This document shows positions 45,135 to 58,464 of a stretch of DNA of 64,000 nucleotides, piece by piece. The notes under the pieces were generated by a model, which was not told the origin of the DNA, did no database searches, and saw only the letters and a program-made list of their open reading frames with translations. The stretch lies in the NCBI RefSeq assembly GCF_020283565.1, contig NC_060059.1:12035501-12099500 (forward strand), in the 5' to 3' direction. This stretch comes from Trifolium pratense. Taxonomy: Eukaryota; Streptophyta; Magnoliopsida; Fabales; Fabaceae. A program made the position numbers and the translations under genes. The number at the start of each line of letters is the position of its first letter. The first letter of the stretch is position 1.

Positions 45135-46648
45135 TTCAGTACTGAGTGGTGACTGGTGAGTATTTGGCTGGTGAGAGTGAGAATATTAATTAGATTTAGT
45201 GACTAGAATGTAATTGAAGGAAGTGTGTTGTGTTGTGCTATAATTTAGAAGCTAAGGGTCTCAATTTATATGGTACTAATTACTTCTAAACACCCTTTTT
45301 GTTAAACTAAGAAAAATAATCTGATTCAAACCACTAGGATGAGTGAGTTCAATATTCATGATTTAAACAAGATCACATGGAACAGTAAATTTTGGCTCAA
45401 CTCTTTTGACAAACAAAGGCACAATTTCTTTGGTCCAATCTTTTGTGATTGGTGTTGGTTGTGTTTCTTGTTCAATGATTCATGTTTGTTGATGTGCTAC
45501 TCTTAATTATAAACTCATTTTAGGCTTTATATACAATATATGAGCAACTTGAGTTTTTATATACACACTTCTTCATCGCACTATTGGATTTTGTGTGTGA
45601 ATATAAAAGGTAGTTAAGTGGTGGATCATGAATTTATACACTCTTATACTATATTAGATTTATATATTAGTCTAACTCGACTTATAAGGTGAGGGATGTA
45701 ATTTTTTATAAATTCCAGACTTAATTTCTATTTCATGTGGAAATTGGGTTTTATTATGTTGAAATTATTAATAGTAATGTTTTGTTGATAGAGGTTATAT
45801 GTTGCTATTTGACAAAACCAAGTTGCGATCTCTGGTTTGTTTGTATTCCCTTGCTTTTAATTTTAAAACAATTTGGGTGGTTCATCTCTGTTTATTGTTT
45901 TGTGAGATACCACACACGTTTATTATTCATCAAGTTCTGCCTCGACCTGATATTTTTTGAAAGAGCAAGGTGCGTGATACGCCGTGTTAGCGGTACTGTC
46001 GTTCATCGCACTAAGGGGTTTTATGGTTATTTTGACGATTCTCGTGTCCGTGGTGCTCAATTCCATTGATTGACCATCCCTCGATCTGGCTTAAAAAAGC
46101 CTAGTAATAATTGGAATGGCTTGTTGTACCAAATGGAGTCGACCCATTAAACAACTCTACAAACCATAAATTCATAATTTTATAAAAATTAAAAATTATC
46201 GGGACCAAACCACAATTGATGAAAAATAAAAAATAACAAAATCTAACGATTGGAAGATCATGCTTATTGCTACTAAATCGTTTGAAAGGGAATGAAACGG
46301 TAAAGTCCACCAAGTTAAATTTTACTAGAGAGACGAAAGTAAATATTTAAAAATGAATCTTTTAGAAAAAATTGATATTATTTTAAGAATCATTATTACA
46401 ACATAAATAAACATTATATTTTTCTATGTATGAACTGGTAGTATAAAAAGAGATTACAATACATTCAATCATACATCATCAGATACATTTATTTGATTTT
46501 CAAGTAAAATATCACAACATAAGATCTAATGAAATATGATTTGAAGTACCCGTAATAAAATTTTACACCGTTAGTACATGATTATAAAATTTTAAATACT
46601 TCTCTATCCAACATTTTCTTGCTACATTGAAAGTCACATTTTAACAAA

Positions 46649-47092
46649 TTATTTGTCCTTGCAAGCTTCCATGCATGAATTCACAACAACGTTAACATCA
46701 CGAGCGTCTGTAAAATAGTCAATTATTGTATAAAATACTATTAACTAATGCAATTATATTTTATAACAATGTATAATTCAAGAGATTAAATTCCAAGTGA
46801 AAATACCTTTATTGACGTTAACAGACTTGGACATGACGCAAGTAGTTGCACAACCATAAGCACTTTTTGACGAAACTTTATGACATATCAATAATCCACA
46901 TGTACTAACACAAGCAGCATATACTGGTGGAAATTGTATCACAGGAATACATTTCAAACCACACTGACCAACACAAATCAAATTACGTTTTACTGATGAG
47001 GTTGACGGAACCGGAGAACCATATGCTTGAGCAACAACTAAAATTATCATCAACAAAATTGAAACTATATTTTTAATTTCACACTTTGCCAT
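46649..47092 (-). CDS. Cysteine-rich secreted peptide, thionin/Ole e 6-like (copy 10)
   Basis: Exon 1 is 47092-46807 and exon 2 is 46707-46649. The protein is identical to copy 1. Confidence 0.8.
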
Positions 47093-47626
47093 ATCTTTTC
47101 TTTATATAAATATTTCTTTTGTTATTATCAAATTTGAATATACAATACAATTTGAATAAACTATGTAACAGCCTGATATTTTATAGTGAACATTTTATAT
47201 GTCATTCTTAGTAATTCCATTGACTTAATAAATATAATTAAATATAATCCTTATTTTATTTCTTGTTTAGGTTAATGATTTTATGATCTATTTTAATTTT
47301 AATTTCTTGTTTTGGTTAGAAATCAATTGTCTTATTATTTTAGAATTATGAGTTGGCAATGTTTTGGCAAATGAAAAATGCTATCATCTGAATCAATAAC
47401 AATTAGTGTGGATATTAAATTTTGATTGATTTCCACATAACACATTAACCTTACTTATCATTCGTTAATCATTACCTCCTTATTCTGTACCAATTCAGGC
47501 CAGACTAGAGAGGAAAAAAAACTGAACTTCCTTTCATTTTCTCCATACACTCATCCTACATAGGAACCATTTTAAGAGATTATAGTAAAGCCTTTGTCAC
47601 TTAAAACAAACCAAAGGAATCAACCT

Positions 47627-47637
47627 TATATATATAT

Positions 47638-47692
<55 letters not shown>
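47627..47692. repeat. Compound microsatellite, unit 10
   Basis: As in unit 9 but with a longer GA part. Confidence 0.95.
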
Positions 47693-47695
<3 letters not shown>

Positions 47696-48571
47696 AATAC
47701 TAGTTGATGTAATTCGAAAAAGATAGAAAATGGGGTACGATATTGATAAATACTTGGTTCTGTTTATACATGATATATTTTACTATGCTTCAGTATGTTT
47801 ACTTTTGTTCGAATAGTATATATTGTCATTAGTCGACACCTTATTTGTTTTGTGGAATAATCCATGGCTATTTTGAATTGTTTGGTGTACTGTGTGCTTG
47901 TTTTTAATTCTGCTATAATATATAAATCATCCAACTATGGGTTGAGTGCTTCGTTTGGTTCTGTCACACTAAAAGCTACACAAAATTTGACCATTTAATA
48001 TATATAGACACATAAAAAAAGGGATAATGACATGCTTTTTTATTAATTAAATCATGGAAATTATAGAAAGAGTTTATGGAGGACTAGTTTCGTTGCAGGT
48101 CATGGTGGTCTTTTAAGAAAATGAATTTTCCTCATATTGTTGAAACATGAATCATATATGATGTGTTTAGCAGAGTCTGTATAGGCTGCCTTTGTGGCCG
48201 GTTTTACTTTTGTCTTTGTAGTATGTGCCTTTGTAGCAGGTATCTCATTGGTATGAGATTTATCACATCCGGATCAGTAGTTTTCATAATGATTGAATCA
48301 ATCAATCCCTTCAACCAATATTTATTCTCCTTATTGAATTTCTTTTACAAAAAAAAGTAACTCACTAAAGAAACATTCTATCTGAATAATTTGTATTGTT
48401 CTCGACATAGAATTAAATTATGTGTTGTTGGTAGAAATGAATAAACTTGAAAGATTATTCATATTTACAATTTAACTATAATGGTTCACAAATTATAATC
48501 AATAACTAATTACATAATTTCAACAGCGAAGAACAAACAAATTTAAAATGGATAAACATAGAAGCTTTTTC

Positions 48572-48838
48572 CTACAGGTCAGGTTGAGCTTGGCAGTGAA
48601 TTCCAGACTCAAAAATTTGTTTCTTGTATTAAGCAATGAAAGTTGTGGCTCTCATATCAATGACAGGATCAGCTACACCCCAACTACCTCTATCTTCATC
48701 ACTAGGCCACACTTTGTTCCGTTGCTTTGCGCCATCATCATAGTAATCATACCATCTTTGCTTGTTGCTTCTAGATTTGAATATGTTGAAAATAGACCTG
48801 AATGAAGATTCATACTTTCTTTGATTGTTTCCTCCCAT
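48572..48838 (-). pseudogene. Small conserved plant protein, MGGNNQRK type (copy 10), premature stop
   Basis: Codon 70 is TAA (48629-48631), as in copy 8, but on a different background: Val56 is absent and the end carries the E79G allele of copies 11 and 12. The frame after the stop is otherwise open. The shared stop therefore arose twice or was moved by a short conversion tract. Confidence 0.7.
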
Positions 48839-50354
48839 TTCAGTACTGAGTGGTGACTGGTGAGTATTTGGCTGGTGAGAGTGAGAATATTAATTAGATT
48901 TAGTGACTAGAATGTAATTGAAGGAAGTGTGTTGTGTTGTGCTATAATTTGGAAGCTAAGGGTCTCAATTTATATGGTACTAATTACTTCTAAACACCCT
49001 TTTTGTTAAACTAAGAAAAATAATCTGATTCAAACCACTAGGACGAGTGAGTTCAATATTCATGATTTAAACAAGATCACATGGAACAGTAAATTTTGGT
49101 TCAACTCTTTTGACAAACAAAGGCACAATTTCTTTGGTCCAATCGTTTTTGTGATTTGTGTTGGTTGTGTTTCTTGTTCAATGATTCATGTTTGTTGATG
49201 TGCTACTCTTAATTATAAACTCATTTTAGGCTTTATATACAATATATGAGCAACTTGAGTTTTTATATACACACTTCTTCATCGCACTATTGGACTTTGT
49301 GTGTGAATATAAAAGGTAGTTAAGTGGTGGATCATGAATTTATAGACTCTTATACTATATTAGATTTATATATTAGTCTAACTCGACTTATAAGGTGAGG
49401 GATGTAATTTTTTATAAATTCCAGACTTAATTTCTATTTCATGTGGAAATTGGGTTTTATTATGTTGAAATTATTAATAGTAATGTTTTGTTGATAGAGG
49501 TTATATGTTGCTATTTGACAAAACCAAGTTGCGATCTCTGGTTTGTTTGTATTCCCTTGCTTTTAATTTTAAAACAATTTGGGTGGTTCATCTCTGTTTA
49601 TTGTTTTGTGAGATACCACGCACGTTCATTATTCATCAAGTTCTGCCTCGACCTGATATTTTTTGAAAGAGCAAGGTGCGTGATACGCCGTGTTAGCGGT
49701 ACTGTCGTTCATCGCACTAAGGGGTTTTATGGTTATTTTGACGATTCTCGTGTCCGTGGTGCTCAATTCCATTGATTGACCATCCCTCGATCTGGCTTAA
49801 AAAAGCCTAGTAATAATTGGAATGGCTTGTTGTACCAAATGGAGTCGACCCATTAAACAACTCTACAAACCATAAATTCATAATTTTATAAAAATTAAAA
49901 ATTATCGGGACCAAACCACAATTGATGAAAAATAAAAAATAACAAAATCTAACGATTGGAAGATCATGCTTATTGCTACTAAATCGTTTGAAAGGGAATG
50001 AAACGGTAAAGTCCACCAAGTTAAATTTTACTAGAGAGACGAAAGTAAATATTTAAAAATGAACCTTTTAGAAAAAATTGATATTATTTTAAGAATCATT
50101 ATTTCAACATAAATGAACATTATATTTTTCTATGTATGAACTGGTAGTATAAAAAGAGATTACAATACATTCAATCATACATCATCAGATACATTTATTT
50201 GATTTTCAAGTAAAATATCACAACATAAGATCTAATGAAATATGATTTGAAGTACCCGTAATAAAATTTTACACCGTTAGTACATGATTATAAAATTTTA
50301 AATACTTCTCTATCCAACATTTTCTTGCTACATTGAAAGTCACATTTTAACAAA

Positions 50355-50798
50355 TTATTTGTCCTTGCAAGCTTCCATGCATGAATTCACAACAACGTTA
50401 ACATCACGAGCGTCTGTAAAATAGTCAATTATTGTATAAAATACTATTAACTAATACAATTATATTTTATAACAATGTATAATTCAAGAGATTAAATTCC
50501 AAGTGAAAATACCTTTATTGACGTTAACAGACTTGGACATGACGCAAGTAGTTGCACAACCATAAGCACTTTTTGACGAAACTTTATGACATATCAATAA
50601 TCCACATGTACTAACACAAGCAGCATATACTGGTGGAAATTGTATCACAGGAATACATTTCAAACCACACTGACCAACACAAATCAAATTACGTTTTACT
50701 GATGAGGTTGACGGAACCGGAGAACCATATGCTTGAGCAACAACTAAAATTATCATCAACAAAATTGAAACTATATTTTTAATTTCACACTTTGCCAT
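50355..50798 (-). CDS. Cysteine-rich secreted peptide, thionin/Ole e 6-like (copy 11)
   Basis: Exon 1 is 50798-50513 and exon 2 is 50413-50355. The protein is identical to copy 1. Confidence 0.8.
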
Positions 50799-51328
50799 AT
50801 CTTTTCTTTATATAAATATTTCTTTTCTTATTATCAAATTTGAATATACAATACAATTTGAATAAACTATGTAACAACCTGATATTTTATAGTGAACATT
50901 TTATATGTCATTCTTAGTAATTTCATTGACTTATTAAATATAATTAAATATAATCCTTATTTTATTTCTTGTTTAGGTTAATGATTTTATGATCTATTTT
51001 AATTTTAATTTCTTGTTTTGGTTAGAAATCAATTGTCTTATTATTTTAGAATTATGAGTTGGCAATGTTTTGGCAAATGAAAAATGCTATCATCTGAATC
51101 AATAACAATTAGCGTGGATATTAAGTTTTGATTGATTTCCACATAACACATTAACCTTACTTATCATTCGTTAATCATTACCTCCTTATTCTGTACCAAT
51201 TCAGGCCAGACTAGAGAGGAAAAAAAACTGAACTTCCTTTCATTTTCTCCATACACTCATCCTACATAGGAACCATTTTAAGAGATTATAGTAAAGCCTT
51301 TGTCACTTAAAACAAACCAAAGGAATCA

Positions 51329-51331
<3 letters not shown>

Positions 51332-51411
<80 letters not shown>
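51332..51411. repeat. Compound microsatellite, unit 11
   Basis: About 22 TA repeats followed by about 16 GA repeats. Confidence 0.95.
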
Positions 51412-51413
<2 letters not shown>

Positions 51414-52293
51414 AATAAATACTAGTTGATGTAATTCAAAAAAGATAGAAAATGGGGTACGATATTGATAAATACTTGGTTCTGTTTATACATGATATAT
51501 TTTACTATGCTTCAGTATGTTTACTTTTGTTCGAATAGTATATATTGTCATTAGTTGACACCTTATTTGTTTTGTGGAATAATCCATGGCTATTTTGAAT
51601 TGTTTGGTGTACTGTGTGCTTGTTTTTAATTCTGCTATATTATATAAAACATCCAACTATGGGTTGAGTGCTTCGTTTGGTTCTGTCACACTATAAGCTA
51701 CACAAAATTTGACCATTTAATATATATAGACACATAAAAAAAGGGATAATGACATGCTTTTTTATTAATTAAATCATGGAAATTATAGAAAGAGTTTATG
51801 GAGGACTAGTTTCGTTGCAGGTCATGGTGGTCTTTTAAGAAAATGAATTTTCCTCATATTGTTGAGACATGAATCATATATGATGTGTTTAGCAGAGTCT
51901 GTATAGGCTGCCTTTGTGGCCGGTTTTACTTTTGTCTTTGTAGTATGTGCCTTTGTAGCAGGTATCTCATTGGTATGAGATTTATCACATCCGGATCAGT
52001 AGTTTTCATAATGATTGAATCAATCAATCCCTTCAACCAATATTTATTCTCCTTATTGAATTTCTTTTACAAAAAAAAGTAACTCACTAAAGAAACATTC
52101 TATCTGAATAATTTGTATTGTTCTCGACATAGAATTAAATTATGTGTTGTTGGTAGAAATGAATAAACTTGAAAGATTATTCATATTTACAATTTAACTA
52201 TAATGGTTCACAAATTATAATCAATAACTAATTACATAATTTCAACAGCGAAGAACAAACAAATTTAAAATGGATAAACATAGAAGCTTTTTC

Positions 52294-52560
52294 CTACAGG
52301 TCAGGTTGAGCTTGGCAGTGAATTCCAGACTCAAAAATTTGTTTCTTGTATTGAGCAATGAAAGTTGTGGCTCTCATATCAATGACAGGATCAGCTACAC
52401 CCCAACTACCTCTATCTTCATCACTAGGCCACACTTTGTTCCGTTGCTTTGCGCCATCATCATAGTAATCATACCATCTTTGCTTGTTGCTTCTAGATTT
52501 GAATATGTTGAAAATAGACCTGAATGAAGATTCATACTTTCTTTGATTGTTTCCTCCCAT
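52294..52560 (-). CDS. Small conserved plant protein, MGGNNQRK type (copy 11)
   Basis: Intact 88 codons; S76F and E79G relative to copy 1. Confidence 0.7.
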   Translation of the reverse strand: MGGNNQRKYESSFRSIFNIFKSRSNKQRWYDYYDDGAKQRNKVWPSDEDRGSWGVADPVIDMRATTFIAQYKKQIFESGIHCQAQPDL

Positions 52561-54076
52561 TTCAGTACTGAGTGGTGACTGGTGAGTATTTGGCTGGTGA
52601 GAGTGAGAATATTAATTAGATTTAGTGACTAGAATGTAATTGAAGGAAGTGTGTTGTGTTGTGCTATAATTTGGAAGCTAAGGGTCTCAATTTATATGGT
52701 ACTAATTACTTCTAAACACCCTTTTTGTTAAACTAAGAAAAATAATCTGATTCAAACCACTAGGATGAGTGAGTTCAATATTCATGATTTAAACAAGATC
52801 ACATGGAACAGTAAATTTTGGTTCAACTCTTTTGACAAACAAAGGCACAATTTCTTTGGTCCAATCGTTTTTGTGATTTGTGTTGGTTGTGTTTCTTGTT
52901 CAATGATTCATGTTTGTTGATGTCCTACTCTTAATTATAAACTCATTTTAGGCTTTATATACAATATATGAGCAACTTGAGTTTTTATATACACACTTCT
53001 TCATCGCACTATTGGACTTTGTGTGTGAATATAAAAGGTAGTTAAGTGGTGGATCATGAATTTATAGACTCTTATACTATATTAGATTTATATATTAGTC
53101 TAACTCGACTTATAAGGTGAGGGATGTAATTTTTTATAAATTCCAGACTTAATTTCTATTTCATGTGGAAATTGGGTTTTATTATGTTGAAATTATTAAT
53201 AGTAATGTTTTGTTGATAGAGGTTATATGTTGCTATTTGACAAAACCAAGTTGTGATCTCTGGTTTGTTTGTATTCCCTTGCTTTTAATTTTAAAACAAT
53301 TTGGGTGGTTCATCTCTGTTTATTGTTTTGTGAGATACCACGCACGTTCATTATTCATCAAGTTCTGCCTCGACCTGATATTTTTTGAAAGAGCAAGGTG
53401 CGTGATACGCCGTGTTAGCGGTACTGTCGTTCATCGCACTAAGGGGTTTTATGGTTATTTTGACGATTCTCGTGTCCGTGGTGCTCAATTCCATTGATTG
53501 ACCATCCCTCGATCTGGCTTAAAAAAGCCTAGTAATAATTGGAATGGCTTGTTGTACCAAATGGAGTCGACCCATTAAACAACTCTACAAACCATAAATT
53601 CATAATTTTATAAAAATTAAAAATTATCGGGACCAAACCACAATTGATGAAAAATAAAAAATAACAAAATCTAACGATTGGAAGATCATGCTTATTGCTA
53701 CTAAATCGTTTGAAAGGGAATGAAACGGAAAAGTCCACCAAGTTAAATTTTACTAGAGAGACGAAAGTAAATATATAAAAATGAACCTTTTAGAAAAAAT
53801 TGATATTATTTTAAGAATCATTATTTCAACATAAATGAACATTATATTTTTCTATGTACGAACTGGTAGTATAAAAAGAGATTACAATACATTCAATCAT
53901 ACATCATCAGATACATTTATTTGATTTTCAAGTAAAATATCACAACATAAGATCTAATGAAATATGATTTGAAGTACCCGTAATAAAATTTTACACCGTT
54001 AGTACATGATTATAAAATTTTAAATACTTCTCTATCCAACATTTTCTTGCTACATTGAAAGTCACATTTTAACAAA

Positions 54077-54520
54077 TTATTTGTCTTTGCAAGCTTCCAT
54101 GCATGAATTCACAACAACGTTAACATCACGAGCGTCTGTAAAATAGTCAATTATTGTATAAAATACTATTAACTAATACAATTATATTTTATAACAATGT
54201 ATAATTCAAGAGATTAAATTCCAACTGAAAATACCTTTATTGACGTTAACAGACTTGGACATGACGCAAGTAGTTGCACAACCATAAGCACTTTTTGACG
54301 AAACTTTATGACATATCAATAATCCACATGTACTAACACAAGCAGCATATACTGGTGGAAATTGTATCACAGGAATACATTTCAAACCACACTGACCAAC
54401 ACAAATCAAATTACGTTTTACTGATGAGGTTGACGGAACCGGAGAACCATATGCTTGAGCAACAACTAAAATTATCATCAACAAAATTGAAACTATATTT
54501 TTAATTTCACACTTTGCCAT
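54077..54520 (-). CDS. Cysteine-rich secreted peptide, thionin/Ole e 6-like (copy 12)
   Basis: Exon 1 is 54520-54235 and exon 2 is 54135-54077. The protein is identical to copy 1. A synonymous Lys112 change (AAG to AAA) and one substitution inside the intron, eleven bases after the donor GT starts, distinguish it. Confidence 0.8.
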
Positions 54521-55052
54521 ATCTTTTCTTTATATAAATATTTCTTTTCTTATTATCAAATTTGAATATACAATACAATTTGAATAAACTATGTAACAGC
54601 CTGATATTTTATAGTGAACATTTTATATGTCATTCTTAGTAATTCCATTGACTTATTAAATATAATTAAATATAATCCTTATTTTATTTCTTGTTTAGGT
54701 TAATGATTTTATGATCTATTTTAATTTTAATTTCTTGTTTTGGTTAGAAATCAATTGTCTTATTATTTTAGAATTATGAGCTGGCAATGTTTTGGCAAAT
54801 GAAAAATGCTATCATCTGAATCAATAACAATTAGTGTGGATATTAAGTTTTGATTGATTTCCACATAACACATTAACCTTACTTATCATTCGTTAATCAT
54901 TACCTCCTTATTCTGTACCAATTCAGGCCAGACTAGAGAGGAAAAAAAACTGAACTTCCTTTCATTTTCTCCATACACTCATCCTACATAGGAACCATTT
55001 TAAGAGATTATAGTAAAGCCTTTGTCACTTAAAACAAACCAAAGGAATCAAC

Positions 55053-55081
55053 CTTATATATATATATCTATATATATATAT

Positions 55082-55131
<50 letters not shown>
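55053..55131. repeat. Compound microsatellite, unit 12
   Basis: The TA part is interrupted by CTA; the GA part has about 24 repeats. Confidence 0.95.
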
Positions 55132-55133
<2 letters not shown>

Positions 55134-56014
55134 AATAAATACTAGTTGATGTAATTCAAAAAAGATAGAAAATGGGGTACGATATTGATAAATACTTGGT
55201 TCTGTTTATACATGATATATTTTACTATGCTTCAGTATGTTTACTTTTGTTCGAATAGTATATATTGTCATTATAGTTGACACCTTATTTGTTTTGTGGA
55301 ATAATCCATGGCTATTTTGAATTGTTTGGTGTACTGTGTGCTTGTTTTTAATTCTGTTATATTATATAAAACATCCAACTATGGGTTGAGTGCTTCGTTT
55401 GGTTCTGTCACACTATAAGCTACACAAAATTTGACCATTTAATATATATAGACACATAAAAAAAGGGATAATGACATGCTTTTTTATTAATTAAATCATG
55501 GAAATTATAGAAAGAGTTTATGGAGGACTAGTTTCGTTGCAGGTCATGGTGGTCTTTTAAGAAAATGAATTTTCCTCATATTGTTGAGACATGAATCATA
55601 TATGATGTGTTAGCAGAGTCTGTATAGGCTGCCTTTGTGGCCGGTTTTACTTTTGTCTTTGTAGTATGTGCCTTTGTAGCAGGTATCTCATTGGTATGAG
55701 ATTTATCACATCCGGATCAGTAGTTTTCATAATGATTGAATCCATCAATCCCTTCAACCAATATTTATTCTCCTTATTGAATTTCTTTTACAAAAAAAAG
55801 TAACTCACTAAAGAAACATTCTATCTGAATAATTTGTATTGTTCTCGACATAGAATTAAATTATGTGTTGTTGGTAGAAATGAATAAACTTGAAAGATTA
55901 TTCATATTTACAATTTAACTATAATGGTTCACAAATTATAATCAATAACTAATTACATAATTTCAACAGCGAAGAACAAACAAATTTAAAATGGATAAAC
56001 ATAGAAGCTTTTTC

Positions 56015-56281
56015 CTACAGGTCAGGTTGAGCTTGGCAGTGAATTCCAGACTCAAAAATTTGTTTCTTGTATTGAGCAATGAAAGTTGTGGCTCTCATAT
56101 CAATGACAGGATCAGCTACACCCCAACTACCTCTATCTTCATCACTAGGCCACACTTTGTTCCGTTGCTTTGCGCCATCATCATAGTAATCATACCATCT
56201 TTGCTTGTTGCTTCTAGATTTGAATATGTTGAAAATAGACCTGAATGAAGATTCATACTTTCTTTGATTGTTTCCTCCCAT
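56015..56281 (-). CDS. Small conserved plant protein, MGGNNQRK type (copy 12)
   Basis: Intact 88 codons, identical to copy 11. The second retroelement begins about 400 bp upstream of its ATG, with the LTR oriented toward this gene. Its TATA box region is preserved. Confidence 0.7.
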   Translation of the reverse strand: MGGNNQRKYESSFRSIFNIFKSRSNKQRWYDYYDDGAKQRNKVWPSDEDRGSWGVADPVIDMRATTFIAQYKKQIFESGIHCQAQPDL

Positions 56282-56659
56282 TTCAGTACTGAGTGGTGAC
56301 TGGTGAGTATTTGGCTGGTGAGAGTGAGAATATTAATTAGATTTAGTGACTAGAATGTAATTGAAGGAAGTGTGTTGTGTTGTGCTATAATTTGGAAGCT
56401 AAGGGTCTCAATTTATATGGTACTAATTACTTCTAAACACCCTTTTTGTTAAACTAAGAAAAATAATCTGATTCAAACCACTAGGATGAGTGAGTTCAAT
56501 ATTCATGATTTAAACAAGATCACATGGAACAGTAAATTTTGGTTCAACTCTTTTGACAAACAAAGGCACAATTTCTTTGGTCCAATCGTTTTTGTGATTT
56601 GTGTTGGTTGTGTTTCTTGTTCAATGATTCATGTTTGTTGATGTGCTACTCTTAATTAT

Positions 56660-56682
56660 AAACTCATTTTAGGCTTTATATA
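56660..56682. repeat. Array unit 13 stub (23 bp)
   Basis: AAACTCATTTTAGGCTTTAT plus ATA continues the array before the second element. The last five bases ATATA are the likely target duplication; the other copy is outside the window. Confidence 0.85.
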
Positions 56683-57678
56683 TGAAATTCTGGCACACTA
56701 GTAACACGATGTTGAACACGGTGCTTCACCACTGTAATACACTTTTAATGCGTGAATGATCCAACATCCAACAGCGCATACAAAATGAATAATAAACTTA
56801 ACAAGCTGAAAATAAATTAACACAGTAATTTGTTAACCCAGTTCAGCATAAGCCTACTCTGGGGGATACCAATCCAGGAGTGAATCCACTATGACAGTAT
56901 TAGTTTGAAGCCCTCACTAAACTTCCAGTTTATGACTTCTCACCTAATCACCACCCGTGCTATATTCTACCTAAGACACACCTAGGTATGAGAACCTCCG
57001 CTCACCTCCTCTTGACCACAGACTCTGTGATCGTTTACACAACACAGATAATTGATATGAAGTCACACTTCCTAAAACATAGCTATTCCGTGCTTAAAAG
57101 CTTGGGAATACTTGACACACTATCTCCTTGCTTAGAAGCTCCAGAGATATTACAATACAATAAAACAATTCTCAGACTTGCATCAAGGAGATACAAGCAC
57201 AAGAAAAAACAGTACACACTAAAACCTAAACACACGCTTTGTGAAATTCAATAACGGCTTCAGTGATTTCCACAAGGGTTCAGTCACCCTATTAATAACC
57301 TGAGCAACTAGCATGGGCTAGGTCTTGAATTGGGCTTCAAACTTGTATCAGGTCCAAAAGTTCCTTCAAGGAATATTCTTCGAGCAAATGTTTTGTTTCC
57401 ATAAATAAGAGATTCTTTGTGAAACAAAACTAGGTTATGGCCGCCTTCTGGAGCATTAGGAAAGGCGCTGCTTGCCATACAAGTAAAATCACGTGGATTC
57501 CTTTTATAGAGTAAGGCGCGAGATTTAATGATAACAGGCCCGGCCCACTGGATGTGGTATCCAATGTTGAAGCATTCTGCGCAACATCTTGCTTGAACTT
57601 GATGGTGAAGCATTCTGCTCCCCATCTGACTTGATCATTTGTTTTAGCAAAATGAGGCCAAACTTTAAAACACCAACA
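56683..57678 (-). repeat. 3' LTR of the second element (996 bp)
   Basis: Starts TGAAATTCTGG and ends CACCAACA, with the polypurine tract complement next to it. It shares blocks with the first element's LTR (TTAACCCAGTTCAGC, CTACTCTGGGGGATACC) but is otherwise different. LTR age cannot be estimated without its partner. Confidence 0.9.
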
Positions 57679-58464
57679 ATCTCCCCCTTTGGCAATTTTT
57701 GGCTAAAACAATTTGTGATTATTTCAACCAATCTAGAGAGATACAATAACTACCTTTCTTCAACTCAACATAGGCACACAGTCATGAAGTAAAGTAGAAC
57801 AATCTTCAAGTGCATTTTCAAACGCTCCTCATATGAAAAACGCAATCAAATATAGAAGTATCGCACTAGAGTATCAGAGACATACACAGCGGAATAACGC
57901 ACACAACTAGCCTCACAGGATATATGCCAATAGAGAGTACAAAGATTCTCATGAAAGAAACACTGGGAAAAATAAATTCCCTCAACGCAGAGAAAAATAA
58001 ATTCTCAGGAATATTGATGCTTCAACATTCATTAGCACCTTGCATGGTGTGAGTAAAGCACTTGCTGCTCCCCCTTAATATCAGAGACGAGTAAATATTT
58101 TAAACAAGCAATTTTTTACTCCCCCTACAAACATGCATACCAGATAAGCACATATGCATAGTATATCAGAACTTTTACTCCCCCTCAACTCCCGCATTAC
58201 TACCTGTAACTTGATGATGCAACATCAGGTAGCACATCCTCATGGCACAACACATCAGAGAGCATATATTTATTTGATATCACACTATCACACTACTCCC
58301 CCTTTTTAGCCAGAAATTAGACAAACATGGTCTTCATAGAGCATAAAGAGAAAAATATCCAGAGTACCAGAATATAAAGTGCAGAGAGTACCAGAAATTA
58401 TTACAGACCATGCACACTTGGTGCCAAATTCAAAAGATCAAATGCAAAAGAGAAATAAAGAAGG
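57679..58464 (-). other. Noncoding segment with five polypurine tracts
   Basis: CTCCCCCT-type tracts on the plus strand lie at about 57681, 58068, 58118, 58178 and 58295. The LTR-proximal one is followed by TTTGGCAATTTTTGGCTAAA, shared with the first element. Confidence 0.8.

Larger units (their letters stand above)
41821..45510. repeat. Array unit 9 (class C, 3690 bp)
   Basis: Shares with unit 10 the markers AAATCATCCAAC (near 44220) and ATTAGTCGACACC (near 44126), and a microsatellite with few TA and many GA repeats. Confidence 0.95.
45511..49216. repeat. Array unit 10 (class C, 3706 bp)
   Basis: Close to unit 9 in its middle part and to units 11 and 12 in its last third (GAATTCCAGACTC near 48599), so it looks mosaic. 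Confidence 0.93.
49217..52938. repeat. Array unit 11 (class C, 3722 bp, the longest)
   Basis: It has the longest TA tract of the array. Shares ATAAATAAATAC and ATTCAAAAAAG with unit 12. Confidence 0.95.
52939..56659. repeat. Array unit 12 (class C, 3721 bp)
   Basis: The last complete unit. It is nearly identical to unit 11 in its small-gene half; a 1-bp deletion near 55610 removes the T-rich 65-codon spacer ORF seen in other units. Confidence 0.95.
2433..56682. repeat. Tandem array: 12 units of 3.66-3.72 kb plus a stub, interrupted by one retrotransposon
   Basis: Taking AAACTCATTTTAGGC as the arbitrary unit start, units begin at 2433, 6133, 9794, 13455, 17149, 20810, 24471, 28182, 41821, 45511, 49217, 52939 and 56660. 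Lengths are 3700, 3661, 3661, 3694, 3661, 3661, 3711, 3699 (after removing a 9,940-bp insertion with target duplication), 3690, 3706, 3722 and 3721. Each full unit contains one cysteine-rich peptide gene and one small conserved gene, both on the minus strand. Copies differ by scattered SNPs, a 17-bp indel and a length-variable microsatellite, so they are not one collapsed sequence. Three classes are visible: A (units 1, 4), B (2, 3, 5, 6, lacking 17 bp just before the ATTTGACAAAACC stretch) and C (7-12). Confidence 0.97.

Noticed and set aside
2433..56682. Array as a centromeric-type satellite
   Set aside because: The unit is long, carries two conserved genes with intact splice sites and has only twelve copies here.
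2433..56682. Array as a pure assembly artefact
   Set aside because: Units carry distinct SNPs, indels and microsatellite lengths and one has a retrotransposon with proper target duplication. The exact number of near-identical class B units stays uncertain.
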